From positions 372,001-436,000 of the forward strand of contig JAIXMN010000018.1 in the NCBI GenBank assembly GCA_025716815.1: 64,000 nucleotides of DNA, given 5' to 3'. The stretch comes from Dichotomocladium elegans. Its lineage: Eukaryota > Mucoromycota > Mucoromycetes > Mucorales > Lichtheimiaceae. Position 1 is the stretch's first letter; each line of letters starts with the position of its first letter. The notes beneath the pieces were generated by a model that searched no databases, was not told where the DNA came from, and was given only the letters and a program-made list of their open reading frames with translations. Of this stretch, positions 1 to 12,953 are shown piece after piece. Made by a program: the position numbers and the translations under genes.

Positions 1-898
1 GCTTGAAACATAACGCAGCGGACGATGTTTATAAAGTGGAGCCAGGCTGCAAGGCCTCGGTTCACAGCAGGTTTTCCATGTTCTGCGCATACTACGTAGC
101 TTTCATTGAGCCACTCCGGGAACAAGGAGATTGTCTTTTCAAAAGAAAAAGCTCAAGAACAAAGCCGACGCCTCAAAACTGCACGGCAAAGCACACGGAG
201 AGCGTGGTTGTAGCTGGCGTCGAGGGTGCAATACCATCATGAATTCCTGTCAAGTTCTCGGTGTTGTATGACAGATGCTACATCCCGATAAATGTGCAGG
301 ATATCCTATAAATCATGAAGGTTCTGGGAGAGAAGCTTTCTTCATATACCCCACTGTCAGCTTCTTTGTCTTGGCCTTAACCAGATGAACCTTACGATCT
401 GATCCTTTTTTTTACCAAACACGTAACATCCACCCTTCTACATACAATACTGTAGATTGATCAATTTTGCCATTTCCCGATTGCCATGGATGAGAGGAAC
501 TATAGAGATCATTCAGCAGATCTCTTCCTCCTGTAGTTGATTGCCAGGAAAGCGATACGTGCACTGCTCTTTGGAGGTGAGCGAAAGCGTATGTGGAATA
601 CTTACAATTTCCAATTGATTAATGTATTTAATCCATCGATGCGAAATATTTTTTAAATGTTCATAGGACAACTTTGTGCACTATCTTTTGTTTTAAAGGT
701 AAAAAGATGCACCATCTCCAATGTCAAAAACAGGCATGTATTGCTTGTTGATGTGTATACTTTCATTGCCCCTTCGAAAGGTTCTGTGATTGGCCTGTCG
801 TGCGGACTATTCTGTGTGACCGATGCCCCCCTACGCTAGGGCTGCTGACTTTTCGGAAGGATACTCGCTTTGCTTTCCCCGTATCCCGTTATAATATA
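1..898. other. Left edge without a recognised gene
   Basis: Short open frames occur on both strands, but none has recognisable domains or a convincing exon structure. The stretch just before 899 is the presumed 5' flank of the Ubc7 gene. I see no RNA gene or repeat in it. Confidence 0.4.
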
Positions 899-1810
899 AT
901 GTACGCTAATCGAGCAAGTGGATCCACTGCTTTGAAGCGTCTCATGACGGAGTATCGAGGTAGAATTTCAATCTACACGCCTGACTTCCCGCTCTGCTGC
1001 TCACCCATTCTGGTTCAACAGAATTGACTCTGAATGCACCCGAAGGCATAACTGCAGGTAAGACCATCCTAGATGTACATACTCGCGCAGCGATGCTGCC
1101 ATAGATATCTTTGACTCACCAATGTTATAAGGTCCTATCGACGAAAACAATTTCTTCGAATGGGAGGCGTTGATTGCGTAACTGATTTTTCCTATTCTTT
1201 TACAACAAAGTGATAAGGCACAAACGTATTGACTTTTTTTGCTATTGATGCACTTATTTTATCTACCTCTCTGCGGCATGCAGTGGGCCAGAAGGTACGC
1301 CTTTTGAAGGCGGTCTCTTCCCGGCTACGCTTACATTCCCGAAGGACTATCCGCTTAGTCCACCGACAATGCGATTCACATGCGATTTTTTCCACCCCAA
1401 TGTCTATCCGAACGGCACTGTATGCATTTCAATCCTCCATCCTCCCGGAGACGATCCCAACATGTACGAAAGCAGCTCCGAGCGATGGAGTCCTGTGCAG
1501 AGTGTCGAAAAGATTTTGTTGAGCGTTGTCAGTATGCTGGCAGGTAGGACGCATCGACTTATATTCTATGGCGCGATGTATGTCTGATGCTGTGGCGAAA
1601 CTTGTTTAGAGCCGAACGATGAGAGCGGGGCTAACGTGGATGCATGTGTAAGTTGATGTTTCTTAATTCTTCGTCTTCGACCATCTATGACGAAGGACGC
1701 GTTTATTGCTGACGCTGATGGACTTTTTTGTATAGAAAATATGGCGAACGGACCGTGAACGATACAATGAAATTGTTCGCGACAACGCCCGTAAGACCCT
1801 TGGTTTTTAA
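899..1810 (+). CDS. UBC7: Ubiquitin-conjugating enzyme E2, Ubc7/UBE2G2 type (six exons)
   Basis: Exons 899-959, 1022-1057, 1132-1177, 1284-1543, 1610-1647 and 1736-1810 join in phase to 171 residues, all with GT-AG introns. The product is a cytosolic/ER-surface E2 that transfers ubiquitin in ER-associated degradation, normally with a membrane E3 and a Cue1-like activator (family knowledge). The N-terminus carries the [13 protein letters not shown] helix. The HPN motif reads [18 protein letters not shown], with the active Cys at about residue 95. It is followed by the long acidic insert around [18 protein letters not shown] that marks the Ubc7/UBE2G2/Cdc34 group, and the C-terminus ends RKTLGF. 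Length matches human UBE2G2 (165 residues) plus a six-residue N-terminal extension. The ATG at 899 is the only one giving the family N-terminus. Confidence 0.95.
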
Positions 1811-2639
1811 ATATCAGTTGTCCCTTTTTTTTTTAAAGAAAAAAGTAAAAGTATATACCAGATTTACAAGGTACCAACATTCTGATGCGAAGGACAGTGT
1901 TGATGTAACATTTCAACTGTCCAAGCCAAGAGAGGAATGAACGGGATATCTGATACCTCTTCATCTCGTCAGACATGCTTCAATCTATCTTGATAACTAT
2001 CTGCCAGTTGCTCGCAACAGTTATCTGTAGCATGATGGCTAACTTCAGTCTCGGCAATCCTTCTGTCGGCTGAAGTGACAAAAGCCCAGAAAACCTTTGG
2101 GCCTTTTGATAAGCGTATTTATATATCGCAAAAAAAGAACATAGACTATTAGATTCATTGTGTAGAAAAAACTCTCTATCAACTTTGCCAAAGTCATTGG
2201 CCTAGAAGCAGAGGTTATTGCAGGAAATGTTGTATCGTTTTATTCAATTGGAAAGCTGCTTCTATGCCGAATTATGAGATGACCCGGCCTCTTGGAATGG
2301 GACGCTGATGCGGAGGCTGAATTTGGATGGCATTCATGTTTTGGTTCCATGACAGGCACGCCAAGAATGGGTCAGCAGATGATAGATGGCATCATCTCTC
2401 CTTTTGAAGTGGCGGCGTTTGCTGCCTACGTAGTAGGATCTCTCCCTCCTTATGGATTGGGATAAACTGAGCGTAAAGGCCTCTTCAACAGATGTGCTGC
2501 TTTCTTACAAATCGATCGGTATACCAATTGGGTACAGTCGGTCTTGTCCCCGTCGCACCTTGCCCTCCATTCCTTTGTATTTTTATCTTCCACGTGCACT
2601 GAGAGTAGGCCCCTCTTTCTCCCCCTGAAGAAAAAGGCC
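1811..2639. other. Intergenic region between UBC7 and the GT15 gene
   Basis: No gene recognised. A reading frame stays open on the minus strand opposite the start of the GT15 gene, but it has no family features and looks like a shadow. The stretch probably holds the UBC7 3' UTR and the promoter of the next gene. Confidence 0.45.
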
Positions 2640-3996
2640 ATGACTATACAATACACTCTGAAGCCAAGAGCAGGATTACGGATCATCCTTCTATCGACAG
2701 TCCTTTCCTTTTTCATCTTCATTGTCCTGAAATCGGCAGACTCCTTGGCTGATCGTACCGCACAAGTCACATCCTTTTGGCCAAAGTACCGCCACAGAGA
2801 ACCCCTTGATACCAACGGTCATTTGCAACCCAATCCCCATTTCCATGCTTCATTCGTCACTTTGACAAAAGGCGATCACGGATCACTGAGCAATCTCCGC
2901 GCAACCATCCGAAATCTTGAAGACACTTTTAATCGCAATCGGAGATACCCTTACATTATTTTTTCGCCAGAGCCGCTGAGTAACGAATTTCGTGAGCTTG
3001 TGCAGTCCGTGGCAAGCAGCGATGTGGGATTCTATGAACTCAACAGTACCATGTACGGTTATGACAGTTACACCAACTTGACCAAAGCTGCCGAAGCCCG
3101 AGCGCAGATGGCGAAGGATAACGTTATTTTTGGTGACAGCGAAGACTATCGTTTTGCGTCCAGATTTATGGCTGGTACTATCTTCAGGTGACGAGAAAAA
3201 GAGGGACAGACGGAGTGGGTATGAATGCATAATTGGTGGCAGTCCATTTATTGTGTACCTGGATTATAGCCATCCTGCTCTTCAAGGACTCGACTATTAT
3301 TGGCGTTTCGAGATAGGCACCGAATATATATGTCCGATCGACTTTGACCCATTCCAGTACATGTACGACAATAAGAAGACATATAGTTTCTCAATGGCTC
3401 TGTATGAATATCCCGACACTATCCCGTCTCTGTTCGATACCGTCCAGGAGTTTGCAGCTATTCATCCTAAACTAGTGAAGAAACGATCCGACAAGAAGAG
3501 CTTGTGGTATTTTGTGATGGATGAAGACTCGGAAGACTACAACCGATGCCACTTCTGGAGTAATTTCCAGGTCAATCAACTTCTTTTTTTTTTAATGGAG
3601 ACTGCAACGTTGGACTAATGTAAAATGGATTGGGTCCTTCTTTAGATTGCCGATCTGAACTTCTTCCGGTCCAAAGAATATCAAGCCTACTTTGACCATC
3701 TGGAGCGATCCGGTGGCTTCTTCTATGAGCGATGGTAAGGATAGATTCTCTTCTTGGATGCTAAGCATTCATGGAATATCTCTTTCTTGATATGTAGGGG
3801 CGATCCAGTGGTTCAGACACTGGGAGCAGTCCTATTTTTGGAAAAGAAGGACGTCCATTTTTGGGAAAACATTGGCTACCGAGTCGCTAACTACTTTACT
3901 CACTGCCCAGCTGATCGTGAGCTATACAAAAAATGCAGCTGTCGGCCAGAGCAAAACTTCGACAATGATGCAAACAGTTGTCTCATGAACTTCTAA
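2640..3996 (+). CDS. KTR/MNT1-family alpha-1,2-mannosyltransferase (GT15)
   Basis: Exons 2640-3187, 3270-3570, 3646-3734 and 3798-3996 join in phase to 378 residues. This is a Golgi type II membrane glycosyltransferase that adds mannose from GDP-mannose to O- and N-linked glycans. A short cytoplasmic tail and a signal anchor (about residues 14-33, LRIILLSTVLSFFIFIVL) start the protein. Family blocks follow in order: ASFVTLTKGDH, RRYPYIIFSPEPLSNEF, GLDYYWRFEIGTEY, MALYEYPDTIPSLFDT, YNRCHFWSNFQIADLNFFRS, GGFFYERWGDPVVQTLGAVLF and the C-terminal HCPADRELYKKCSCRP. Oddities: the usual YRHMCRF block reads YRFASRF, without its Cys, and the usual EPxV after YYWR reads EIGT. The ATG at 2640 is preferred because it sits directly before the anchor. 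The exact KTR subgroup is not resolved. Confidence 0.92.
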
Positions 3997-4372
3997 TACA
4001 CACCATTTCACCTAGACATTCATTAATATAGGATCCTATCGATTTTATTCGTTGCATTTCTAAACCACGACAACCCATACAATCATCGTTATGTAGATCT
4101 GGATAGAGCGAAAATAACCCTTGTTGTCGGATAAATAGCTACTCCGTTTTGGGCGGGGAATTAAAAGTTAATGCGAAATGTGGACAATGCCACTAGCGAG
4201 GAAATTCGTCTTTACAAACAGCTCCTATGTAAGTTTGATCTTTCTGTCTTCGCTAGATTGGAAGCTTCCAAACAAATTAGCAATCTGATGCCATCGTTGC
4301 TACTTGATGATCAATAGTCTCTCTCTTTCTTGAACCTCACCCGCATAACAAGCGCTTTTGACACACCAGCAC

Positions 4373-7300
4373 ATGGCAACTGCATCTAACTGGGAATCCT
4401 TTCTTTCGCCACATGAAGTTCGGGCCTACTCTCAATTCTTCGCCGCAGCTAATGGAGGCAAATCAAATGTTGTTCAAGGTCGGGAAGCAGTCCAGTTTTT
4501 CGTTCGTTCTGGTATACCCAACGAGATTCTTTCGGACGTATGTGGGCGCAAAGCACTCGATGTTGTGTGGCATCACTCTCTCACACGCTGTTCCCTCGTT
4601 GTCTGCTGATATTTAGATATGGGAAACAGCGGACCGAGATAACCTTGGGTACCTGACCCCTGAGACTTTTTCCATTGCACTGAAGCTTATTGCATGTGCG
4701 CAGCATGGACATGATGTTAGCCAGCCTATTCTATCGACAGGTAAATGCACCAGCTTCATACAGTTTTGCTATGCATGATATCTTCCCGAGATAGTTGCTA
4801 AACGGATTATTTATGATTGAAAGTGGTTCCTCTTCCCCAATTCGAGGGCTTTAACCCAGACCTCCATCCAATATCCCCCAACACGACCGGACCACTGGAT
4901 ACCGTGTCCCCATCTGACCGGGAAAAGTATCTCAACATATTCCGTGCCCATCAGCCCGTCCAAGGCCTACTTGATGGTGTGAAGGCGAGGGAGATCTTTT
5001 TAAAGTCAAAATTACCCAAAGATATTCTGGAACAAATTTGGTAGGTGAGATGCATGTTGCTCTGTGTGGCGTGCTAAAATCCCTTTTTGGGCCCATTTTT
5101 TCTTTAACTTTCGTTATCTAGGAACCTCGCCAATGTACGAAAATCAGGCAACCTCAACCAAACCGAGTTTGTGATCGCCATGCATTATATTGCTCGGATG
5201 ATGGATCACACCTTACTCGCACTCCCGTCACATCTGCCTGCCAGCGTGTATGGATCTGCAGCAGGTTCCATCTCATCCTCGCCTGTGATACGTCGCACAA
5301 CCATGTCTCCCATTTCAAGGCATACAACCGGAAGCAGCACCATATCACATATGGTTCCATTACCACCACCCAGTAGGGTCAACAAAGTGAACGAAATAAC
5401 GGGTGCCAGCCCGGTTGCAACGGAGGCCGGGGTGTCTGTATTCGGCTCTAACAGCGTTAGCAATTGGTATATTTCGAAGCATCAAAGACAGCAGTTTGAC
5501 GCCATCTTTGATCGACTGGATATGCACCACACAGGTCTCCTGCCAGGAGGAGAGGCAGGGAATTTCTTTAAAAACTCGCGTCTACCTGAAGCAGAATTGG
5601 CCCGTATATGGGACTTGGCAGATAGCGAGCAGCGGGGCCAACTGACGCGACACGAGTTTGCGATCGCCATGTTTTTAATCCAAAAACGCTTAGCTGGTGA
5701 ATCATTGCCAAATTCTCTTCCAGCATCACTAACATCCAATACTCAAAACCAACCTGCTGCCAATATTCTGACCCAATCCGCGCCCTTACAATCTCCTCCT
5801 TCATTAGGGCCCCAAACACCACCGACACAGCCTCTGACGGTTCAAGGTAATACAAAACAAGCACAGTAAATTTTATCAGATAGTGTATAGTAACAGAAAG
5901 ATGTTTAGAACCTCTTGGGGATCTGCTGGGCGACTTTGACAATGAGGAGCAGCTGACTGAGACTACAAACGCTGTGAATCAGTTGCAATATCAGATTAAG
6001 AACGAGACCTCGTCCTTGGATAAAATCAAGGCACAAAAAAAGGAAATGGAACAGCAGCTAGACCAGCTTCGAGATCAGAAGGAGTACACCAATATACAAA
6101 AGAAGCATCTGCTTGAGGCTGTAGAAAACGAAAAGGAAACCTTGTCAAAGCTACAGAGTGCTATAAACAGCGAGGAACCTGACTGGAGTTCAGCTCGTCA
6201 AGACCGCGCTGTTGCGCAGAGCCGGCTCAACGAGCTCCGGGAGGAACTCGCGAAGATGACAGCGACATTGCATGAGAAGAAATTAGAGACGGAGCGATTG
6301 CGCCGGGAGGTTCACCGTATACAAAAAGAAAAGGATTCGTATGTTGATGATCTTTATCGCCTCCGTCAATATGTTAAACAGCAAGAGAAACCCGCCCTGA
6401 GTTTTGATGAGATATTCGGTACCCCTACATTTGAACAGCCACAAGTGGATCAGACCACTCTTGCACCGCAGCATCCTGACCAAGAAGATCCTTCGTACTC
6501 TCAAGATGCCCTTGTCAATGAATTTGACAATATATTTGGCGCATCCTATGACGAACCAAAACGACAGGCTCCTCCTCCCCCTCCCCCGCCTCATCGACGT
6601 GTTACTGTCCGTAGGGCGGAAGTATCACCACAACCAGTTGTCTCAAGTGCAACATCCTCTTCAGCTGTTACATCTTCCAAGAAACATCGCGCTCCACCGC
6701 CTCCACCGCCGTCAACAACAGCGGTTACTGCATCTGCAATCGTGGCAGGAGCAGCAGGTGCAAGTACAGCAGTGGGATTCCAACAGGAGCAAAGTTCAGA
6801 AGCAGAAGCTGATGTAACGACCACTGACGATGACTCTGAAGATGAAATACCATTGTCGGATCTCAAGGCTGAATCTGCCAGAGAGACGGTATCCGCAGGC
6901 TTTAGAGATATTAGTCCCGAAGACACAATACCTTTGACACCTTCAGTTAAAGGCGATGCGTTTAATACAGCTGAAGCAAAAAACGACAGCGTCAATATGG
7001 ATATGGCTACTGTCACTGGAACCGAGGGTTCTCAATTTGACATGGATACGAATGATATCTCTAGTTCTGAGTCTACAGATGTCAAAACCCGCGAATCATT
7101 AGTGGAAACAAAACTCAGAACCGAGGACATTAACCCAAGGCCGACAGAGCCGACGGAGGAAGGTTTCAACATGGTTAGCAAATCTTTCTCATCCGAGGAT
7201 GCAACAATGGCGGTATGCGATGCTGAACAAGAGGAGAAGTCCCGTATCGAAGTTATCAAACCAAAAGAATGGACTGCTCTAGCGGAAAAAGACGGCAGTG

Positions 7301-9462
7301 ATGACCGTTTTAACAGTGTATCCCAACCAGGTGCTGGCGATGTTTCTGGGACGGAATCATTTATAGATGACGATAAGAAGCCGGAGGCGGATAGTTCAGG
7401 TTCACAAATTGGAGAAATGCAGCAGCAAGACAAGGATGAACAGGATGCGACGCCCGTTGAAGAAACTGCAAAGGATAAACCAGAGCTCTCCGACAACACC
7501 ACGCCTATCATCGCTGAACAGGCAACTGCGAATTTACCTGTCACCACTGAGGGGCCACCTGCCGCAGAAGCTGGACAAGTAACTACGGAGTTCAAGGCTA
7601 TTGATCCGGATCTAGCAGAGGGAAAAAATGAGAGTTTCCAAACCGCCGATAAGATACCAGTTGATGGTCCGGAATCCGTCCAAGAACAGGAGGCTGCTGG
7701 CCAGAAAAACACCAGTTTCCCCGCGGAGGAAAACACTGAGGTTAACCATCCGGAGCGTTTGGATGATATTGGAAAGTCAATCGAGCAGGGAGATGGTACG
7801 TTTACTTTGCCATCGTCTGTAGAAGCTCCGTCAGTGGTACGTGATATTGATCTCGGAGACCATAAACCGGAACATTCAGTAAACGAGGAGGTGGACATAC
7901 AGGAATATAGTACTGAAGATACCACTGTACAAAAGTCTAGCGAAATAAATTCCAAACCACAGGAGCCTAGCGGTGACAAACTCGAGACGCAAGAAAATAT
8001 TGAGGACAACACAAAGATCGAGGGACCCGAGGTCGAGAGACTCAATATGCACGGGCCAGACGAGGAAATCACCAACGTGGATGAGGTCAAGGCAAAGGAT
8101 GCAGAAGCGCAGAAGACTATTTCAGATATGGCTCCAAGTTTCAAGGATACCGCAGATATGCCAACTCCTCATGAAAAAGACAATGAACCAGAAGCAAGTA
8201 TACAGCCGCAAACCCCACCAATTAAGACAACCACACCAAGCACAACAGAAGACGACGATGATTTCCAGTCTGTAGTAAGCGATGGCGTGATTGCTATGGA
8301 TGAAAGTATCGTTGGATCATCGGAACAAACTCCAATCGCTCAAGAGCTGACACCCGACGCGTTGAGTTCGGATCAGGAAGAGCTAGGAAAGGCATCTGAG
8401 CCTCTGCATTCAAGCCGTACGAGCGAACCAGAGGATGTTCCGCTACACCCCGAAGAAGAAGCAAGTCAGCCACCAGCACAACAGACCAAAAACCCATCCA
8501 ATGCTGCTACTGCTGCTAATGATCCTCTCGATATCCCAATGGTAGAGGATGTGGGAAGATTTACGGAGGGAGATAAGACAATCGTAGCAAGACATGAGCC
8601 TCAGAGCCTTGCTGGGGATAAAGAGCAGCAAAGCGACTCCGATGGTGTGCTCATGGAGCAACCTAACGACAAGATAAAAGCGGGCTCAGCATCCTCTGAC
8701 TCCAGTACAGGCGAAAATGAGAGCTTTGAAATGGTTTCATCTAACGCAAGTCTTGAGAAACAAAAACAAGATGATGCTGCGGTAGATGAATTTGATGATG
8801 CGTTCGAAAGTGAATTGCAAGATGCAAAGGTGGTGACAAGTGTCTCTGAAGCTCAGCAGCTGTCTTTCGACGATGACTTTGATGCAGCGTTCTCGTCTGA
8901 TCTGATGGATGTGAAGATAGTTAGCGACAGCAAATTTGACCCTTTCAGTAGCGCTGACAATATCGAGAGTGCAGAGGATTCCAACGGCAAGGCAAAGTTG
9001 AACTGGGCGTCCAGTTTTGGAGGGTTTGACTTTGGACAGGATGAAGACGATCAAAAGACAAGCGATGAATGGGATGCCATATTTGGAGGTGGAGGCGCCG
9101 CACCCGCAACCTCGGCCGGTACATCCACTGCTGCTACGTTGTACAAGAATGGATTTGAAGATAGCTTTGACAGCATTCAACTTGCAAAACCAGAGCCATC
9201 GCAGCAAGAGCATCCACAAGAGCTTGAGCCGATATGTGTGCCTGCATCTTCACGAGAGTCTGCGGCTGTACCAGAGCCTGCGTCTGCACCAGTGTCAGCA
9301 CCTGAATCTTCTGCCGAGCCAGTCACAACGATGTTCGTAGGCAGTGGTAGCAACCTGGATCAGCTTGTAGCTATGGGGTTTGATCGTGCCTTGGCAAAGG
9401 ATGCGCTCAATCGATACGACCAAGACTTAGAAAAAGCTACAAACTTTCTGTTAGACAATTAA
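4373..9462 (+). CDS. EDE1: Ede1/Eps15-like endocytic scaffold: three EH domains, coiled coil, UBA
   Basis: Exons 4373-4537, 4617-4740, 4824-5040, 5122-5846 and 5909-9462 join in phase to 1594 residues. The product is an early-arriving scaffold of clathrin-mediated endocytosis that binds NPF-motif adaptors through EH domains and ubiquitin through the UBA (family knowledge). EH1 covers about residues 8-95 (loop ADRDNLGYLTPETF), EH2 about 123-193 (SGNLNQTEFVIAMHYI) and EH3 about 281-361 (DLADSEQRGQLTRHEFAIAM). A Gln/Pro-rich linker is followed by a heptad-rich coiled coil at about 425-545. Two poly-Pro runs lie near 629 and 668. A very long acidic low-complexity region has repeated DDFDAAF-like blocks. 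The UBA domain sits at about 1558-1594 (LVAMGFDRALAKDALNRY). The acidic tail may bind membranes or adaptors, but that is inference. The reading frame is intact throughout. Confidence 0.94.
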
Positions 9463-10456
9463 AATGTACAAGTTAGGATGATAACGCATTTGCGCCTTTA
9501 AGACAAAGAAACCATAGACTCAGACATGGTCAACTGCAGTTGGGATGCTGAACGGGAGAAGTCATTTCTGCCTCCCGATCCTTAGTTTCATAGCTTCGGT
9601 TGACGAACATCTTCCTGCTCACTTCTGCCACACAACAGCTACAGTAACTGGAGAAACCATGAAACAACAAGGGCTAATAAAACTTTGATGGCGTCATGCT
9701 TGGGATGCAGTATAGATACTTTTAGTAGCGCTGGGCACAGATTATGATGCGCATTTTCAATGTCACAGAGCAAGCCGGGCAGGGCACATTGGATAGGTAC
9801 TGATCCTTTTTTCGGAGGCAGACTTGACTATTTTGAAAACAAACATCAGCCCTGGAAGATTATTTTAAGCTTCAGGATGAGCAGGATGCAGAAAAAAGCT
9901 GGTTCTGCCAAATGCTCCTCACAGACTGCTAAGCATAGATCAGACACCAGATTTTCCTAGAATCCAATGTCTTCTATGCCACCTTCTACTGGATTTTCTG
10001 ATTGTACATCAAGCTTCTGCATCGATTCTGTATCAACGCTGTTAAGCTGTATTGATTACAGCGTTAATCCTTGCAACGACTTTTATCGGTACAAACTCTT
10101 GCAAGTTCAAAGTCTCGCAACAGTATTTGAGATTTGTTTCTAACTCTTCGTCATTCAGCTGGGTCGTGGCTCAATAATACCACCATTCCGGATTTGTTTC
10201 AGCAGTGAGTATGCCCATTACTGCACCGTCGGATGTTAGATAGCGCACCGAACAGCGGCGTTTACTAACTATCGACGTCTCTAGCGGACTGGATCATTCT
10301 CCCAATATTCAGTATGAGATCTATCAAGACCATGTTGACTGATTCCTATGAGCATTTTGCTGCAGATGAACCTGGCACCTGATTTGTAGTAGATGATTCT
10401 TCTCAAACCATCGACAATGACTCCTTCGATAAGATGAAGGTCTATAATGAGATATT
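9463..10456. other. Intergenic region without a recognised gene
   Basis: No supported coding region. Open frames are short and lack domain features. The left part is the presumed 3' flank of the EDE1-like gene. Confidence 0.4.
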
Positions 10457-11806
10457 TTGGACATACACCCATCTATCCTCGACTTGCTGACTGTGGCTGG
10501 AGGGTTGAATGCATGGCCAATTATCGACTTCTACGTCGACGGAGACTACAGTACCTTAACCCCGGAAGAAGTTTTCCATTTCATCCATGACCCCAACTCC
10601 AACACTCTTCTCGCCATCGTATTACCGCAGCTAGGAAACTCTCCAGCTCTACCAAGTGTGTCTGACCGAACTCGTGACCCATGTACTGAGCCCCGAACGA
10701 ACCTCAACTCTTCTAAGCCAACAAGAGACTCCTGGGATTGTGGAGCGTTTCATCACGTTGGATAGCTAACTTTAGCGTGAGCTCTTTATTAGTATTGATT
10801 TTACTTCTCCTTAGTACGCCCTACGGATGACCATACATAACTAATTGATTCAGTATATATTCGACTTTGGAATCGATATCCGAAAATAACCGAACCCCCC
10901 TCCCCATCTCCACTTTACAGACGAATTATCCATTTATTGATTGGGCTGCATTTCTGAGTGTCTTTGTATCCAGAGGTCGCCCCTTTCTAGATGGCATCGA
11001 TTCACCAGGCATGGGACTGGCTGGACAGCGGGACAGAGCCAATGCAATTGGCAAGATAAGTGGGCCGTCGCTAACAGTTTCTATCCCCCAACCCAGAACA
11101 TGGTAACGTTTTAAGCCCCAGTGGTCATGCGACATTTGTACGTATATAGCCGGGCCATTCTTCTTGAATTACGGCGCACTCGGGTTTTATTATCGCCCCA
11201 CAAGTGCTCTACGCGTACTCCAAGTCTTGCGTACATGGCTCCAGAAATTTACATGTCATCCTACTTTTTATTTTTTTTAGCATGGATTTGACACCAAATG
11301 GGCGCTACTTTGGCGCGAAAGGTTTGCCTTACGAACTGGTGGACCCAACAGTACCGCACATGTTTTGTGGATCAATACAATAAATTCAGAGTGACAGGCC
11401 CCAATAACACAATGGTCAATATCGACGGCACGGTAGGCGCACAAGTAGTGTATTTCCCCACAGAGGCAGACCCTCCCTCCCTTCCTCGATCTCTTTTGAT
11501 GAAATAGCTTACATGGGCTGACACTTTTGCCGACAATGCCGGTCTCTCTGTTGCCTATTGCATCATACAGAAACGCTGGGAGTAAAACAGCCGCCTCAAT
11601 CCCCGGGACAGATATGACTCCAGGCCACCGCCCCCTCCGTCTTCTGTTTCAGCACTAACATTCGAGATAACATCTCTGCCATTTGCAGACTCTATTCGAG
11701 ACGCACGCACTTCCCCAGTGGCTTGTGAACGGCCCTACACGAAACTCGGAGGGATTCCGGAAGGCGTTCCAATGTCCAAAGAACAGGAACATGAATTCAG
11801 AGTAAA
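10457..11806 (+). pseudogene. Relic of an M13 (neprilysin-like) zinc metallopeptidase
   Basis: Pieces of the M13 C-terminal half occur in the right order but in shifting frames. FLNYGALG (about 11160) is followed by HGFDT at 11281 and, one frame over, NGRYFGAKG. Then come LTNWWTQQYRTCFVDQYNKF (11298 on), ADNAGLSVAYCIIQKRW (about 11526-11575) and WLVNGPTRNSEGFRKAFQCP (about 11718-11780), ending at a TAA. In working family members the segment between NYGA(L/I)G and HGFD holds the HExxH zinc site. Here about 100 bp of unrelated or intron-like sequence separates them and no HExxH is visible. The stretch 10457-10660 (LLTVAGGLNAWPIIDFYVDG) and 10920-11106 (NYPFIDWAAF) may be the N-terminal half; that part is weaker. 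Such enzymes are secreted or type II membrane peptidases. This copy cannot be active. Confidence 0.75.
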
Positions 11807-12953
11807 AATGCATCTTTTGGTAGAAAAAAAGAAGCCGTGCAGCCTCGTTTATTTACAATCTACAGTATGAAACATCGTTTAAGCTTCTTCCCAAAGTATA
11901 GTAACCGCACCCCTGCTAGTCGATCATCTCGTTTGATCCATAAACATCTATACACATAAGGAATGCTAAGCTGGATATCTTTATCACGCCAGGAATGGGT
12001 TCGTCAATGCGAATTTCCCAAAATCGAGAAACATCAGGATGAGCGATCCTTTGTCTTTATATATGCAGTCATCATCACTGTTTAAAAGGATGGAACAGGG
12101 ACATAGTGATTTTCATGCCAGCCATGAGCCTAAGAGGGCTATGCGGTACTTGATGACGAAACCTACGCTTGTCCCCCACCTGCATAAATTTACCTTGCAA
12201 CGGTAAACTCTGCGTGTGTGCGGAAGAGGAGATGGCTTGCAGTTACATTTCTCGAATTGAACAACAGAATCCAAATTAGGCAATATGGACGGGTTCACAT
12301 GACCTCTATCCTTCCGCCGTTTACCCAAACACTTGCCTTTTTAAGCCTTTTAATCCGCAGTGGTGACAGACAGAATGAGAAAATCGTCAGGTGCGAGAGA
12401 ACGGGTGTTATCATCAACAACGATGGTGGGAATCCGATGATCTGTTAACAGTATTGCGTCCTTGTAAGGCGAGTATTGATCCTCGGTTGCTTTTTGATGG
12501 AGTACGTATAGCATTCGATCATCAAGTCATATTTTCTTGTCAGCCTAAAAGCAAGCATTACTGGGAACAATACATATTCATTAGGGTGCTTTTATCTTGC
12601 ACTCTTCGGGATACCGTTTAAAGCTATCTGAGCATCAACCTTGTAAGGTTTACTACATGGTCTGAAGATGATATTTTTCTCCATGAACGGCGGCAATCAA
12701 AGACTTTGGATAGAAGAAGTGTTCTTGCATACGCGACAGTTGATATGATATCACATGCAGCAACAGGAGCCCTAGGTCAATACGACCTTCTTTTTGTGAT
12801 ACGATCGACTCAATGGTGCACGCATCCAATGGCTTGCTTATGGATATTTCCGCCATTGTTCCATCAGGTATGAAACCAGTGACAACAAACAAAGCGCCTC
12901 TTCCTCCCCCCCCTTTTCTTTTTATTCTCTTTTCTTCCCATCCTTCGCCACCC
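11807..12953. other. Non-coding or decayed stretch
   Basis: No convincing ORF, RNA gene or repeat was seen. The 12890-12953 segment just before the next small ORF is pyrimidine rich (long C and T runs), which fits a fungal 5' UTR. Confidence 0.35.

Noticed and set aside
4358..4372. Upstream start for the EDE1-like protein
   Set aside because: The codon at 4358 is TTG. The first in-frame ATG at 4373 gives the normal N-terminus before EH1.
7032..8144. 370-codon minus-strand frame inside the EDE1-like gene
   Set aside because: It is the Ser-rich antisense shadow of the acidic low-complexity region. The plus-strand gene has clear EH and UBA domains.
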